A stretch of DNA of 64,000 nucleotides from Sacculina carcini (taxonomy: Eukaryota > Arthropoda > Thecostraca > Sacculinidae): positions 5,723,362-5,787,361 of the forward strand of contig OU696572.1 of assembly GCA_916048095.2 (NCBI GenBank), given 5' to 3'. The notes beneath the pieces were generated by a model that was not told the origin of the DNA, did not search any database, and saw only the letters and a program-made list of their open reading frames with translations. A program made the position numbers and the translations under genes. Position 1 is the first letter of the stretch; each line of letters starts with the position of its first letter. This document shows, piece after piece, positions 9,520 to 19,526 of this stretch.

Positions 9520-11151
9520 CTTGTCAGAGGACTACAGACATCGGGTTCAAATTGCAATGTCAGGATTTGATGTCCCGTCCGATGAAGCAGTGCACAACAG
9601 CGCACTAATTGACATTGAGAACATCATTGTTTCAATGGGAGGACAGGAAGTTAGTACGTTTGGTCTACCTGAAACACTTAGAGACATAGCCACCAGCATG
9701 CCTGCACAAGTGCTGCGGGAAACATCGTACAATACTGCAACGTTGACAGGGTACATTGAAGAGAACACTCCCACACTCCAACCTGAACAGCGTGTAGCTT
9801 TTGACGCTATAACAGAAGATGTCATTCAAAGACGAGGTGGCCTTTATTTTATAGACGCTCCAGGAGGCACAGGAAAAACATTTGTGACAAGTCTTTTGTT
9901 GGCAAAGGTTCGCCAACGGAAGGAAATTGCTCTTGCAGTAGCAAGCTCTGGGATAGCAGCGACATTGTTGCCTGGAGGCCTAACGGCTCATGCAACATTT
10001 AAAATTCCCATCGATCTAAACGGTACAGACTAACCTGTATGCAACATAAATAGGAATTCAGACATGGCAGAAGTTTTGAAAAGATGCACATTGATCATCT
10101 GGGATGAGGCGTCAATGTCCCATAAAAAAGCACTGGAGGCTGTAAATAGAACCTTGCAGGACTTGCGCAGTTCGAGACGCTTGATGGGCGGTGTAACGGT
10201 AGTCCTAGCTGGAGATTTCAGGCAAACACTGCCAGTTCTTCCAAGAGGAACAAGGGCCGATGAGATCAGTGCATGCCTGAAATCATCATTACTGTGGACT
10301 TTTGTCCAAGTATTCAGGTTCGCAACAAATATGCGAGCACAGTTGTACGGCGACATGCCATCACAGGCCTTTGCAACTACTCTTCTGGAGCTAGGCTAAG
10401 GAAGACTCAGATCAGAAGGACGTGCAAATGTGAACTTGTCCGACTTCAGCACAGTAGTTCCTTCAGTTGCAGAGCTCACCAATAAAGTGTTTCCAAACCT
10501 GGTACATAGCTTCTCTGATACCAATTGGCTCTCCAATCGTGCCATTTTGGCACCAAGAAATTGCACCGTTGCCAAAATCAACGATAATCTAATAGACTTA
10601 TTGCCTGGCGAAGAAAAAAAATACAAGTCGATCGACTGTGTCACAGCGGAGGCGGAGGCAGTTAATTTTCCAGTCGAATTCCTCAATTCCCTTGAACTGC
10701 CCGGGATACCTTCGCATATCCTGCGATTGAAAGTAGGATGTCCGATAATGATGTTGCGCACTTTATCGCAACCTGATCTATGTAAAGTCACAAGACTTGT
10801 TGTCAAAAGTTTACTGAGAAACGCCATAGAGGCTGTAATAATATCAGGTTCAGGCAAGGGACAACAAGCCTTCATTCTCCGTATTCCCCTGATCCCTTCT
10901 AACACACCCTGTGAAACGTTGTTAAACGTTTGCAATTCCCTGTTCGCCCATGCTTTGCAATGTCAATCAATAAGTCACAGGGACAGACTCTGAAAACCTG
11001 TGGTTTGCTATTGGAGGAGAATTGCTTCTCACATGGACAATTGTATGTGGCCGCTTCCAGGGTTGGAAGCCGCAATGAATTGTTCACGTATGCTCCTACG
11101 CAAACAACTCTTAACATTGTCTACAGAGAAATTTTGGACAACTCAATTTAG
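9419..11151 (+). pseudogene. Helitron Pif1-like helicase, in three frames
   Basis: Superfamily 1B helicase motifs appear in order. Walker A is DAPGGTGKTFVTSLLL (about 9856-9903). Walker B is LIIWDEASMSHKKALEAV (about 10091-10145). Motif III is VVLAGDFRQTLPVLP (10200-10244). A later block is LKVGCPIMMLRTL (about 10726-10764). The C-terminal signature is [12 protein letters not shown] followed by [13 protein letters not shown] (10950-11085). At least three frame changes separate these pieces: near 10030-10064, near 10399-10430 and near 10930-10990. The last ORF ends at 11151 with EILDNSI. In a live element this domain unwinds donor DNA during rolling-circle transposition. Confidence 0.88.
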
Positions 11152-11190
11152 GTTAACATTTATATAACAACTCAACTTAGGTTAACATTT

Positions 11191-11250
11191 ATTATAGACA
11201 ATCAGAGCGGGTGCCCAACGGTTATGGCACCCGCTCTGATTGTCTATAAT
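11191..11250. repeat. 25-bp perfect hairpin after the Helitron helicase
   Basis: The arms 11191-11215 (ATTATAGACAATCAGAGCGG and five more bases) and 11226-11250 are exact complements around the 10-base loop CAACGGTTAT. A short hairpin near the 3-prime end is a Helitron hallmark. This one is longer than usual, and no CTRR terminus follows within a few bases. It also overlaps the tRNA-like sequence below. Confidence 0.85.
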
Positions 11251-11312
11251 ATATGTCTGAAAGGTCTGAAACCTGAGTCTGAAAGGTCTCTGGTTCGGAT
11301 TCACCGGCACCC
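11209..11312 (+). ncRNA. tRNA-like sequence, possible SINE head
   Basis: GGGTGCC (11209-11215) can pair with GGCACCC (11306-11312) as an acceptor stem. An A-box-like stretch, GCCCAACGGTTATGGC, follows the first, and a B-box-like GGTTCGGATTC lies at about 11292-11302. The distance between the ends is 104 bases, which is long and closer to class II (Leu/Ser-type) tRNAs. No clean anticodon arm is visible, so I read it as a tRNA-derived pseudogene or SINE head and not a working tRNA. Confidence 0.45.
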
Positions 11313-11880
11313 AGGTTAGCCCCTTCCTTTACGTCGTCCACCCTTTTAGTGCCATAACGTGGATTGTATGACCACCATGCAGTATACATACATATATATA
11401 TATACTGCACGACGGCGACACAGAAACAACATGCTCAATTACACATATCCCCTCATTGTGTTTTTGATCGACTGACTGCTGCTACGGAAAGGTTATTATT
11501 ATTATTATTAATTACAGGCAAATCCAGTAGCATGGGAAGAGTGCAAGCACTATTACCACCCTAAGGTGGCCCCATGTACCGGAAGCGCCCAAAAATGATG
11601 TTACAACTTCAATCATAGTCTGACTAAAACATAACTGTGCTGACCAACTCAAACATTCTTCCGTACAACGGGCGGGTTTTGATGCTAGTAAGCAATAAGT
11701 TCGCCTAACTGATCCCAATATGTTCTTCACCTCAACAATATTCCTGGCAGAGAATGTTTCCAGTCTTGTATTTATCTCTGTTACCCCATCATGAACATAA
11801 TTTCCAATATATGCTATCTCATTTACAATTTTGGATTTTTTTTGAGTAAAATATATTGCAAATTTATCCGCTAATTCTTT

Positions 11881-13125
11881 TTACTTATATCCTTGAGGTA
11901 ATTTCGCAATTTTCTTCATTCCTGAAATATTTTTCAGAATATTATATACCTTTCCAATATCATCACCTGCCTCACTCACTTTTCTGGTATAATAATCTTT
12001 CTTTGCTTGCATGATTTGTTTGTTTAAGTGAAGACGTGCCACACGATAATCACTTTGTGCATCTTCAGACTGTGATCTACGCCAAATTTTTTCTTTTTTT
12101 CTTTTCAAGTGCTTTGCCCGCAGTACCTCCTTGTTGAACCAGGGAGCTGATGGTCTGTCATAAATTGTTCTGTGGACTTGAGGACACTGTGAGTTGTATT
12201 CATGCTTCACGACCTCATTGAACTTGCCTAAAAGACAAGTTGAGCACTGATACATGGACATTACATGAACGCAATTTGTATAAAGCATATGGTCTAGACT
12301 GTTTATTGTATTAAAAATTAACGCCGCAGGGTCCCGGCTGTCCATTTTTCTGCAAAGCACCGTTCGTACACTAATGGATCCACTATGAACAGGTAAGAAG
12401 AAATCAACTATTTTATGAACAGGTGATATTCGATAAATATTATCAATTGAGACATTACTGATACAATTTGATTTATTTCCCGAAATAATAAGATCCAGAA
12501 TGTGACCGGCTTTTGACGTCGGTTCTAACACATGATTAGAAAGATAGTAACTATTTAGGACATTTTTGAACTCACTTGCATAATAGTTGTTAGCATCATC
12601 AAGCCAAAGATTAAAATCTCCACATATCACATTGTGATATGAAACCATGTCTAAAGACTCTATATACATCCTGAGTTCTTCTAAAAACAAGCTTAGCTTG
12701 AGATTTGGCGGACGATACACCACAGTATTAATAATTTTAGTATTCCCCATTTCTAAAGCACACTGCATGTGCTCAAAACTTTGTCTATTAGCGGAACTCA
12801 ACTGCCTCACTTTAGAGCATTTATTGGATACAAAGATTCCCACTCCACCCCCTTTACCGTTTGTTCTGGGCTTATGAAGAAAAATATAATTATTAGGAGT
12901 CATTTCTGTAATAATTGCCATATCATTACTGGTCAACCAGGTTTCTGTGAGTGCCAAGACTTTATAACCCTCGTCCATTAACAACTGTGAAATATCAATA
13001 GTCTTATTACATACCGACTGAATGTTGACTAGGCCACATTTAACATTAGACGAATTACTGGCCATAATCTGTTTTTGTTTGTAAATTCGCCAATTCTTGT
13101 TGGATTGACGGGCAGCACATGTCAT
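11881..13125 (-). CDS. LINE ORF2 endonuclease part
   Basis: A 414-codon open frame of the exonuclease-endonuclease-phosphatase fold. In a live element it nicks the target for reverse transcription. The motifs are VNIQSV (about residue 33), LTETWL with the metal-binding Glu at 61, VVYRPP (135-140), CGDFNLWLDD (168-177) and HILDLII (208-214). The usual terminal SDH motif reads SPVH near residue 234, so the catalytic His region looks altered. Residues 320-414 are a basic linker with APWFNKEVLRAKHLKRKKEK, typical of the stretch before the RT. The frame then stops, and RT sequence does not follow. Confidence 0.82.
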   Translation of the reverse strand: MTCAARQSNKNWRIYKQKQIMASNSSNVKCGLVNIQSVCNKTIDISQLLMDEGYKVLALTETWLTSNDMAIITEMTPNNYIFLHKPRTNGKGGGVGIFVSNKCSKVRQLSSANRQSFEHMQCALEMGNTKIINTVVYRPPNLKLSLFLEELRMYIESLDMVSYHNVICGDFNLWLDDANNYYASEFKNVLNSYYLSNHVLEPTSKAGHILDLIISGNKSNCISNVSIDNIYRISPVHKIVDFFLPVHSGSISVRTVLCRKMDSRDPAALIFNTINSLDHMLYTNCVHVMSMYQCSTCLLGKFNEVVKHEYNSQCPQVHRTIYDRPSAPWFNKEVLRAKHLKRKKEKIWRRSQSEDAQSDYRVARLHLNKQIMQAKKDYYTRKVSEAGDDIGKVYNILKNISGMKKIAKLPQGYK

Positions 13126-13910
13126 TTGAACAATGTCCGACGTTTTCTCTCCTGAATCTTACACAGTTAAAGCACTTTTTCACGCTCGACGTGCAGCTCC
13201 TTGAATCATGAGCGCCCGCACACCGAAAACAATACGGGCCATCACCAGCAGATTTGGCAGAACAATTAGCCGTGGTAATGGTAACACGCCAGTGCATAGA
13301 ATCTGTCCAGCACTCTGTAGATGCCCCACTCCAATCGCAGTCTGTCACCCTGTTTAGCCACGGCTCTTCTGATTTCAGGGTTGCACTTTACATTGTAGTG
13401 GTGTGTCCTACCCGCGGCTGGTTTTTTGAAAACCAACTCCATCTTTTTTGCAGCGTCTTCAATTTCTTCAAGTGCTGGGTTTCTTGTAATACTATTTCGA
13501 ACAATGTTTTCTCCATCTTCCTCTGTGTTCACATTGCATATCATTATCTTGGGTTCTAATTTTTTCACAATTTTGGTTGTCACATTTTCAACATCCTTCA
13601 GTTTCTCCACAGCCACATCACGTTCATTTCTGTTCTGGAAATTTATTATAATATTCCCTTTTCCTGTGAACTTCGTGTTTTGAGCTTGCACATTTTGAAT
13701 GGCAGATTTCACATGCGACTTATTCACCATGCCAGCTTCAACAGATTTTGATTTCACTATCAACAGGTTCTTACCTTTTTTTAGCGGCATCCAGCCACGC
13801 GCTTCCCGTTGAGCTACGCAATACATTGTCACATAGAGGTTCCGTCGTAGCACGATGATTTTCATCCATGCAACACCGCGCCGCAGCCTAGCTTCCCATG
13901 TGACTCTCAC
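13055..13910 (-). pseudogene. LINE ORF1 C-terminal part with zinc knuckles
   Basis: Two overlapping frames cover the ORF1 product, which in this type of LINE binds RNA. The frame at 13910-13266 gives a central domain with GNIIINFQNRNERDVAVEKL and a basic WGIYRVLDRF end. The frame at 13348-13055 gives two cysteine knuckles, CFRCAGAHDSRSC and CFNCVRFRRENVGHC. Homology passes from the first to the second, so one frame change lies near 13266-13348. The knuckle frame ends just inside the start of the endonuclease ORF. Confidence 0.75.
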
Positions 13911-14127
13911 ATTGTCGCGAATCCATTATCTTCTCCAGTTTGTTCACTTTTTGTATCACTTCAGTCAGTTTTTCCCCCAGCAGTTCATCGTTTGAGAGTT
14001 TTCGCATCAAATCCTTGTTCATCTCCTTCAACTCTTCAACCATCTGTTGTAGATGCATAATTTTGTCATGCTTCTCATTGCAGTCCTTGCACGTTTTTTT
14101 CTTGGCGCTTGATGTTACCATATCCAA
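13888..14127 (-). pseudogene. LINE ORF1 N-terminal coiled coil
   Basis: A 79-codon frame starting MDMVTSSAKKKTCKDCNEKH. It is followed by a leucine-rich heptad stretch (IMHLQQMVEELKEMNKDLM and on to VQKVNKLEKIM-like spacing), which is a likely coiled coil for trimer or dimer formation. It runs into the next ORF1 frame at about 13900 with a frame change. Confidence 0.7.
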
Positions 14128-14715
14128 TTAGGCACTATTTCCTCCCTATTCCTATTACGTGTAGATATTAGCAGTTTGCGAGGGACAATACGCTTAATCA
14201 ATTAATTTCCCTGCAAGTACCACATTCAATGTGGCACGTGGATTTGGCGAAATTTCTTCTGCGCTATTTTTTATAGATTTTGCTGTGAAACTAATGCGCT
14301 GCGTAAATAATGCACAAAAATTGCTTCATGAAATTCACCCGCACGCGATGCTATGCAGAGGCACGCGACGCCACGCGCACCACTCAGATCACAATCTCTA
14401 CCTACTGTCTATCTGAGACCACTTTCAAGTAACAACAACACGGCTACACACATATTGAACAACATACAGTAGGAGCGACAATCAACACGTCCACACGCAA
14501 GGACCACTCAAGCAAGACTCAAGTCATAATATAAGTAATAACAGTATCACGAAATAGGCACAAATATATTTCCAACTGCATATGATATAACATTGTACGA
14601 AAATACCGAATACTTACCTGAACATAAGACACCCTTGATGTTAATGCCCTCCTTGAAAACATTGGCAGTTTTTCACAATACGTTCGAAGTAAGCAATTGC
14701 CAAATAAGCTAACGA

Positions 14716-15415
14716 CTAAGGGCGTGTTTCATTATCACTAACGTAAGTGCTGAAGGAAGTTGATGGAAGTGAACGGATAATGAAACACTTTGTGAAGTGA
14801 TATATCAATGACGCTTGTTTGACTATTTTGAACAGCTGAGTGCGAATAAACCCACAAACTTTCTGGCCCAAATAATTTGTTTTGCTTCTTTTTCATCATT
14901 TGCATTTGCTTTCTGTTGATTTGCTGAATTTTAGTTCATGGATTCATTAATTCCATATGGAGCTGCACTAATCTCAGCATTGTCGGATTTACACAAATAC
15001 CACACAAATACTTTAAGCCGTCCGCTATGGCGAACAAAATGCTCACGGAAAATATATTCTATATTATATAGTCCTCAACAATTATTTATTAAAACTATAT
15101 TATATAGTCTATTACTATACTATATTATAAAACTATATTATATTTTATAAAACTATATTATATTTTATAAAACTATATTATATAGTCCTCAACAATATAT
15201 TCTATTCCTCTATTCAATTCCAAAACAAACATCACACGGGAAAGGAAATGTCGCTAAAGCGCAATGATTGCCTAATGCCTTCTGCTTCAAGCATTCCGAG
15301 TGAAGCGCAGTGAAGTACTTCACTCCACCTTCAGCATTGATAATGTAACACTGTGAAGCGCTTCCTAGAAGTACTTCACTCCACCTTCAGCATTGATAAT
15401 GAAACACGCCCTTAG
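14716..15415. mobile_element. MITE with 22-bp perfect terminal inverted repeats
   Basis: The left end, CTAAGGGCGTGTTTCATTAT plus CA (14716-14737), is the exact reverse complement of 15394-15415. The flanks GCTAACGA and ACTAAAGA match at 6 of 8 positions, a possible worn 8-bp target duplication of hAT type. Inside, the GAAGTACTTCACTCCACCTT word with its GATAATG continuation is duplicated near the right end. The centre has an (AAAACTATATTATAT)-like tandem array at about 15060-15190. There is no transposase. Confidence 0.8.
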
Positions 15416-15540
15416 ACTAAAGACGCCAAACGATGTTTTACAGTGCTGCCAGACTAACGCTAGTTACACTTTCTGCCGTCGGAGGGCGCCTGTTATCTCC
15501 GCCTCCGTTTTGCTTAGCACACTTTGGAGCGATCAATGCC

Positions 15541-18030
15541 AACGCCACCTAGATACAGGCCGTTTAACGAAAGTATGATGTCATCGGTTCAAGTGATTGA
15601 CTCATACGGGCGATACGCGTTGCTATGTGTTAATGCGGGTGTTTGACTGGCATTCCGGTTCAACTGAATTGAAAAATCATGTAACCAACATGCAAAGCTT
15701 CAAATACAATTGCAAATGGAATAACTGAATATATTATAAACCCACACAGGCATAAAAAAGTCACAACACAAACATGCAACCACTATACACGAGACAATGT
15801 GGAACGTTTTCGCTTCAATTTCTCTCTAATTCAATGTAGATGAATTTCTGTCACAACAATTATTGTTCAGAAGAATATTTACAGCGGTACACACACTTTT
15901 TCTGCAACTAATTGTAAATTACGTTGTTGAGAACAGTACAAGAAGTCGACAATAACACCGCAATCACTCAGTTTTTCTAGTGCATGAAACCTATCTATTG
16001 CAAGCTGGTTTCCAACAATACTCAATTGATCATACTTAATATACTTATGCACAGTTAAAACCAAAGCGAAACAATGTTATCAACATCACTATAATATAAC
16101 AGACTTCGGCGACCGATTTCTCTCAAATACGAAAAATGTTCGGATGATATGGTTTCACTTCGCGCATCCAAAATGTTTTTACATGAATCACAATCCTGTT
16201 TTTGATAATAGTAATATTAACAACAATAACCTGCAACATATACGATCACTGGATGATGAGAATGTGAAATATCAGCGTCACATATACGAAAGATGAGACG
16301 TTCAGCAACATCTTTAAAAATATAACGAAAGTATTCCGCGGAACACGTTAAATTTTTCAAATTAATATAGTCTGAAGTGATAAAATTAATATAGTCTGAA
16401 GTGATAAAATCAATATTGCCTGATGAAATCAATATAAATAAATATTATTCGATGTGATAATGCACGACAATCCCAACTCATTGGCACAATACTTCGTGAT
16501 CTCACAGAGCGCATATGTTGTGTGATATGTGATGTGTGATACACAGCCAAAATGTCTCTAGTCAATCCGACCATATTCCTGTCTGACATTCATCCATCCA
16601 ACCATCTCACAACGCTCCAAAAACAAATGCCTGGCATCCATAGCTGCATCAGTCAACGGATGAGAATAAGCATTTCTCAACCTGGAGCCTTTATACGGTG
16701 TCATTACATTACAAATAGTCCACCAACGCAAAATTATTTAAATAAAATGAACAGTATCTTCAGAGAAACCAGGATTATTTGTAGCATCCAATGATCTTAG
16801 AGCCAACACCGCAAAATCACACCCAACATTCAGCACAAGTTAACATTTTGTCCTTCAATACTCGACAGACGAACAGCTTTGAGCGACAAACCGTACGATG
16901 ATCAATAAATTCGAGCATGAACACACTGGATTTTGTGTCTATTCTTTATAAAAACACAAGCAATTTGAAACAATACCTGATTTAATCGTGATTCACACAA
17001 TCTCTATGATGATAATATAATAGAAGGTGCTCCGATGTGTTTGGATATTTCTATGTCACGCTTTATAGTAATTCCTGCTTTTCTGGGAATGAGAACATGC
17101 TGAATTTAGACTATCGGTCGTCATTCCTTCTGCCCCCGGAAGACAGCTTCAGGAATTTCCTGATAATGCATCATAATGAACACAAACAAGAAAACATCAA
17201 TATATCTGTGATAAACTATACATTTCATACTACCCGCAGTTATTTATTATGATTAATATTAATTGGTATTTTAAGCGCGTACCATACTGTGACTATATGA
17301 CACGTCCTGCTATGAACCAATCTACAGCGATGCCTCCCAGTAAACTCAAGCGGGTATTAAAATTCGCGCGCGGGACAAGATTCGAACCGCGAACCTCTGA
17401 CGCAAGATTTCAGCGCCTTAGCCACTGAACTACTCGAGATCTGAAATGATTTTTGTTATATATTGTCGCTAAAGAGTCTCAAGCATCACTAATATATATA
17501 TCGCATAATCAATAACCTAATTTTAAACAATAAATTTAGACGAAAAGCGAAACATTAGCAGCTCCAAAGCTAAACAGCTAAACAGTGTTCACCTCTGTTG
17601 ATGGCTATGATGGTATGCAAATATATATAAGACATATTTAACGAAGCCAATACCACATGAGAAACGAGCAGATGTGCATATTTTACTGAACGTATGAACG
17701 TAACCAAACCTCTGACCGCAGCAAAATGTCCAGAATGATGACATGCAGAATCATCCAAGTGAGGATCACAAAATGGCTGAGCAAATCACACTTGACACGA
17801 AACCTGACAAATTCGCACTTCACTCTAAACAACACTGAAGTGAAACTCACTAAACACGTTAATTATCGCCAAGAATAGCACGCGATAAACACTAAACACA
17901 CGTGAACACTAACCACGTGCGCTCGCTAACGTGCAACTGCCATGCTGACAGTTGAAAAACTCCTCCGAGCACTGTGACGTGACGATGACGTCATACTTTC
18001 GTGGAAGGGCCTGTAGTCTAGGTGGCATTT
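15541..18030 (-). mobile_element. P-like DNA transposon with degenerate transposase
   Basis: The ends are inverted copies: AACGCCACCTAGATACAGGC and on to GTATGATGTCATCG at the left (15541-15587), and its counterpart with a few changes at 17983-18030. Both flanks carry ATCAATGCC (15532-15540 and 18031-18039), an 8-9 bp target duplication. On the minus strand, between about 16930 and 16217, degraded coding sequence recalls P-element/THAP9 transposases: HARIY and SLKAVRLSS, then ATNNPGFSEDTVHFI, RWWTICNVMTPYKGSRLR, and at 16270-16217 VIVYVAGYCC. Stops interrupt it. The family call rests on those blocks and the 8-bp-class duplication. A SINE sits inside at 17250-17443. Confidence 0.7.
17250..17443 (-). 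mobile_element. tRNA-derived SINE
   Basis: On the minus strand, a polymerase III A box, TAGTTCAGTGGC (17421-17432), is followed about 45 bases later by a B box, GGTTCGAATC (17379-17388). The head begins with GATCTCGAG near 17440. A non-tRNA body with GGACGTGTCATATAGTCAC follows, and it ends in an A/T-rich tail, AATATTAATCATAATAAATA, near 17250. The head lacks a convincing tRNA fold. Confidence 0.7.
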
Positions 18031-18166
18031 ATCAATGCCACCTAATGGCCCGGCCGAATATGTCCGCGTACTTTCCACACACATTTGATACATATTAAAA
18101 TCCCACCCACACTTGAATTATTACTCATTGTAACATAAATATGGAGGAAATTACACAAAACCATTG

Positions 18167-18268
18167 TTATTATTATTATTATTAATAATTACAGGCAAAT
18201 CCAGTAGCATGGGAAGAATGCAAACACTATTACCACCCCAAGGTGGCCCCATGTACCGGAAGCGCCCA
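18167..18268 (-). mobile_element. 5-prime truncated LINE 3-prime end
   Basis: (TTATT)n followed by AATTACAGGCAAATCCAGTA and the CCACCCCAAGGTGG hairpin word to AGCGCCC. This is the same 3-prime end as in the LINEs at 11493 and 41600, in the same (minus) orientation. Only about 85 bp of the LINE plus the tail is present, a typical dead-on-arrival truncated copy. Confidence 0.88.
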
Positions 18269-19518
18269 TGTTTATACCTCACCTTCATTTTAACCTCTTA
18301 AAACAGTAAAATCCTCTTGCAGCAGGCTCATTCGTTAACGCACCATTTCACAATCTCCACCTGACCCCCATCTTTATCGTATTCAGGTGAGAAGCAAGGA
18401 TGCCAAGCGAGTTGAGTTAAATTTGATAGGCACGATTTCGCTTTCACAAGTGTTCTTACACTTGATTTGTGGGTAATTATTGGCCAGCGTGGTCCACCAC
18501 ATTAATTACTGCCCGTGCTTGTGGAAATCCGATTTATCACATCACTTGATGGCTAGTTGTGTGTGCGAATGTGTGAGGGTTCTCTATTGTTATTTCGGCA
18601 TCTGCCTTGGTTGCGATCGTTATTTTGTTTGAGAAAAACTACATACGTTATTTTTCAACAGATTATTGGGCGCAACTTGGCCGCTTTTGTACTTGAGCGG
18701 CTTTTGAGGTTGCATTTCTGGGTTGTCGTGTTTTGTCGTGAATCTATGGTGAGCGGTGACGAATCATGGCGTTGATTGTGCGGAGACGCCACGTGGTAGT
18801 TTTCTGTGTCACCTATTTGGCCGTTTCCCTGTTTTTGTGGGCCATGTTTTGGCTATCTAAGGGATCGATTGGAGATGCTGCGGTTCCTGGAGTTAGGGCA
18901 CCGATCCGTGAAGGGTTGCCGGCGGGTGGTCGCTCTTCATCACGTCTTCTTTCCGTTCTCGGGGCGTCAGTGGATGCGTCAAGTTATGCTGCCGACTGAG
19001 TGCAGTGGAAGATGTGCAATTGGATACATTTATGGATCACACCACGTCATCGTCCACGCGGACGTGAATCATGCTAGTATATTGTGTGGTGTCATTTCAC
19101 GGTTAATGTATACAGCTATGATGTGCTCAATTTTCTCATGGTTATGGCGCTGTTGCTCTTGTGTTCGTTTCATTGGTCTATATCTGTCGTATGATATGAA
19201 CATGGTTTGTATCTTATTCTTGTCTGTCTGAATTTGTTAATTCTTATTTATTGTCACACGCAATACAATAATAACAGAATAATAAAGAGTAAAGGTGACT
19301 TATGCCCGCGGAGCATGAGCTCCTTAGTGTACATGAAATTTGTACGATAGCGCATATGCATGCTGGACAGTAGGAGAATTTAAAAAAAACCATTACGGAT
19401 TGGGATTATAAATCATTCATCCAGAATTACAAACGCAATTATCAGAAGCATATACGCAAACAGTATAAACAGAAATAACTCATGCAATAAAAATATGCGA
19501 ATAGAATTTTTTATGATG
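18269..19518. other. noncoding stretch, no gene recognised
   Basis: The base composition is more even than around it, and some + frames of 70-140 codons are open (for example 18806-19231). Their translations are rich in Cys, Trp and Phe, have no motif I recognise, and show no codon pattern arguing for selection. It may be part of an old element. Confidence 0.4.
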
Positions 19519-19526
19519 GCTTAATA

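Larger units (their letters stand above)
6762..11151 (+). mobile_element. autonomous Helitron remnant (Rep plus Pif1-like helicase)
   Basis: Helitron RepHel homology runs in order along the + strand in several frames. 6762-6980 encodes the N-terminal block LDLREMLHAHNPYIRSFKSA then VVIDPDKIP. 6980-7393 holds the Helitron-like N domain with ALQYRLLFPTGEDGYH. 8180-9519 is the Rep catalytic region. 9419-11151 is the helicase. The reading is broken by frame changes, by an inserted TTAGG-bearing segment (about 7428-7729) and by a rearranged palindrome (7754-8175), so the copy is dead. The left end is cut off by the hAT terminus at 6736. No 5-prime TC end is seen. A strong hairpin lies 40 bp past the stop codon (see 11191-11250) where a Helitron 3-prime hairpin would be expected. 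Confidence 0.9.
11493..14160 (-). mobile_element. LINE with ORF1 and endonuclease, RT deleted
   Basis: Read on the minus strand: an ORF1 with coiled coil and zinc knuckles (14127-13055), an apurinic-type endonuclease ORF (13125-11881), a short stretch of linker (about 11880-11720), then the family 3-prime end and an (ATT)n tail at 11493-11510. The whole reverse transcriptase is missing between linker and 3-prime end, so the copy is internally deleted. The last 85 bases (11511-11578 and adjoining) recur at 18167-18268, 29348-29444 and 41600-41700. That fixes this as one LINE family. A noncoding stretch with CACGCGACG words lies upstream at 14160-14715. Confidence 0.88.

Noticed and set aside
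11209-11312. A functional tRNA gene
   Set aside because: The length is too great, there is no clear anticodon arm, and the A-box region is locked in a 25-bp hairpin.
18557-19231. Open + frames of 72-141 codons, possibly a membrane protein
   Set aside because: No conserved motif, no codon bias and overlapping alternative frames. The Cys/Trp/Phe-rich translation is what this base composition gives.
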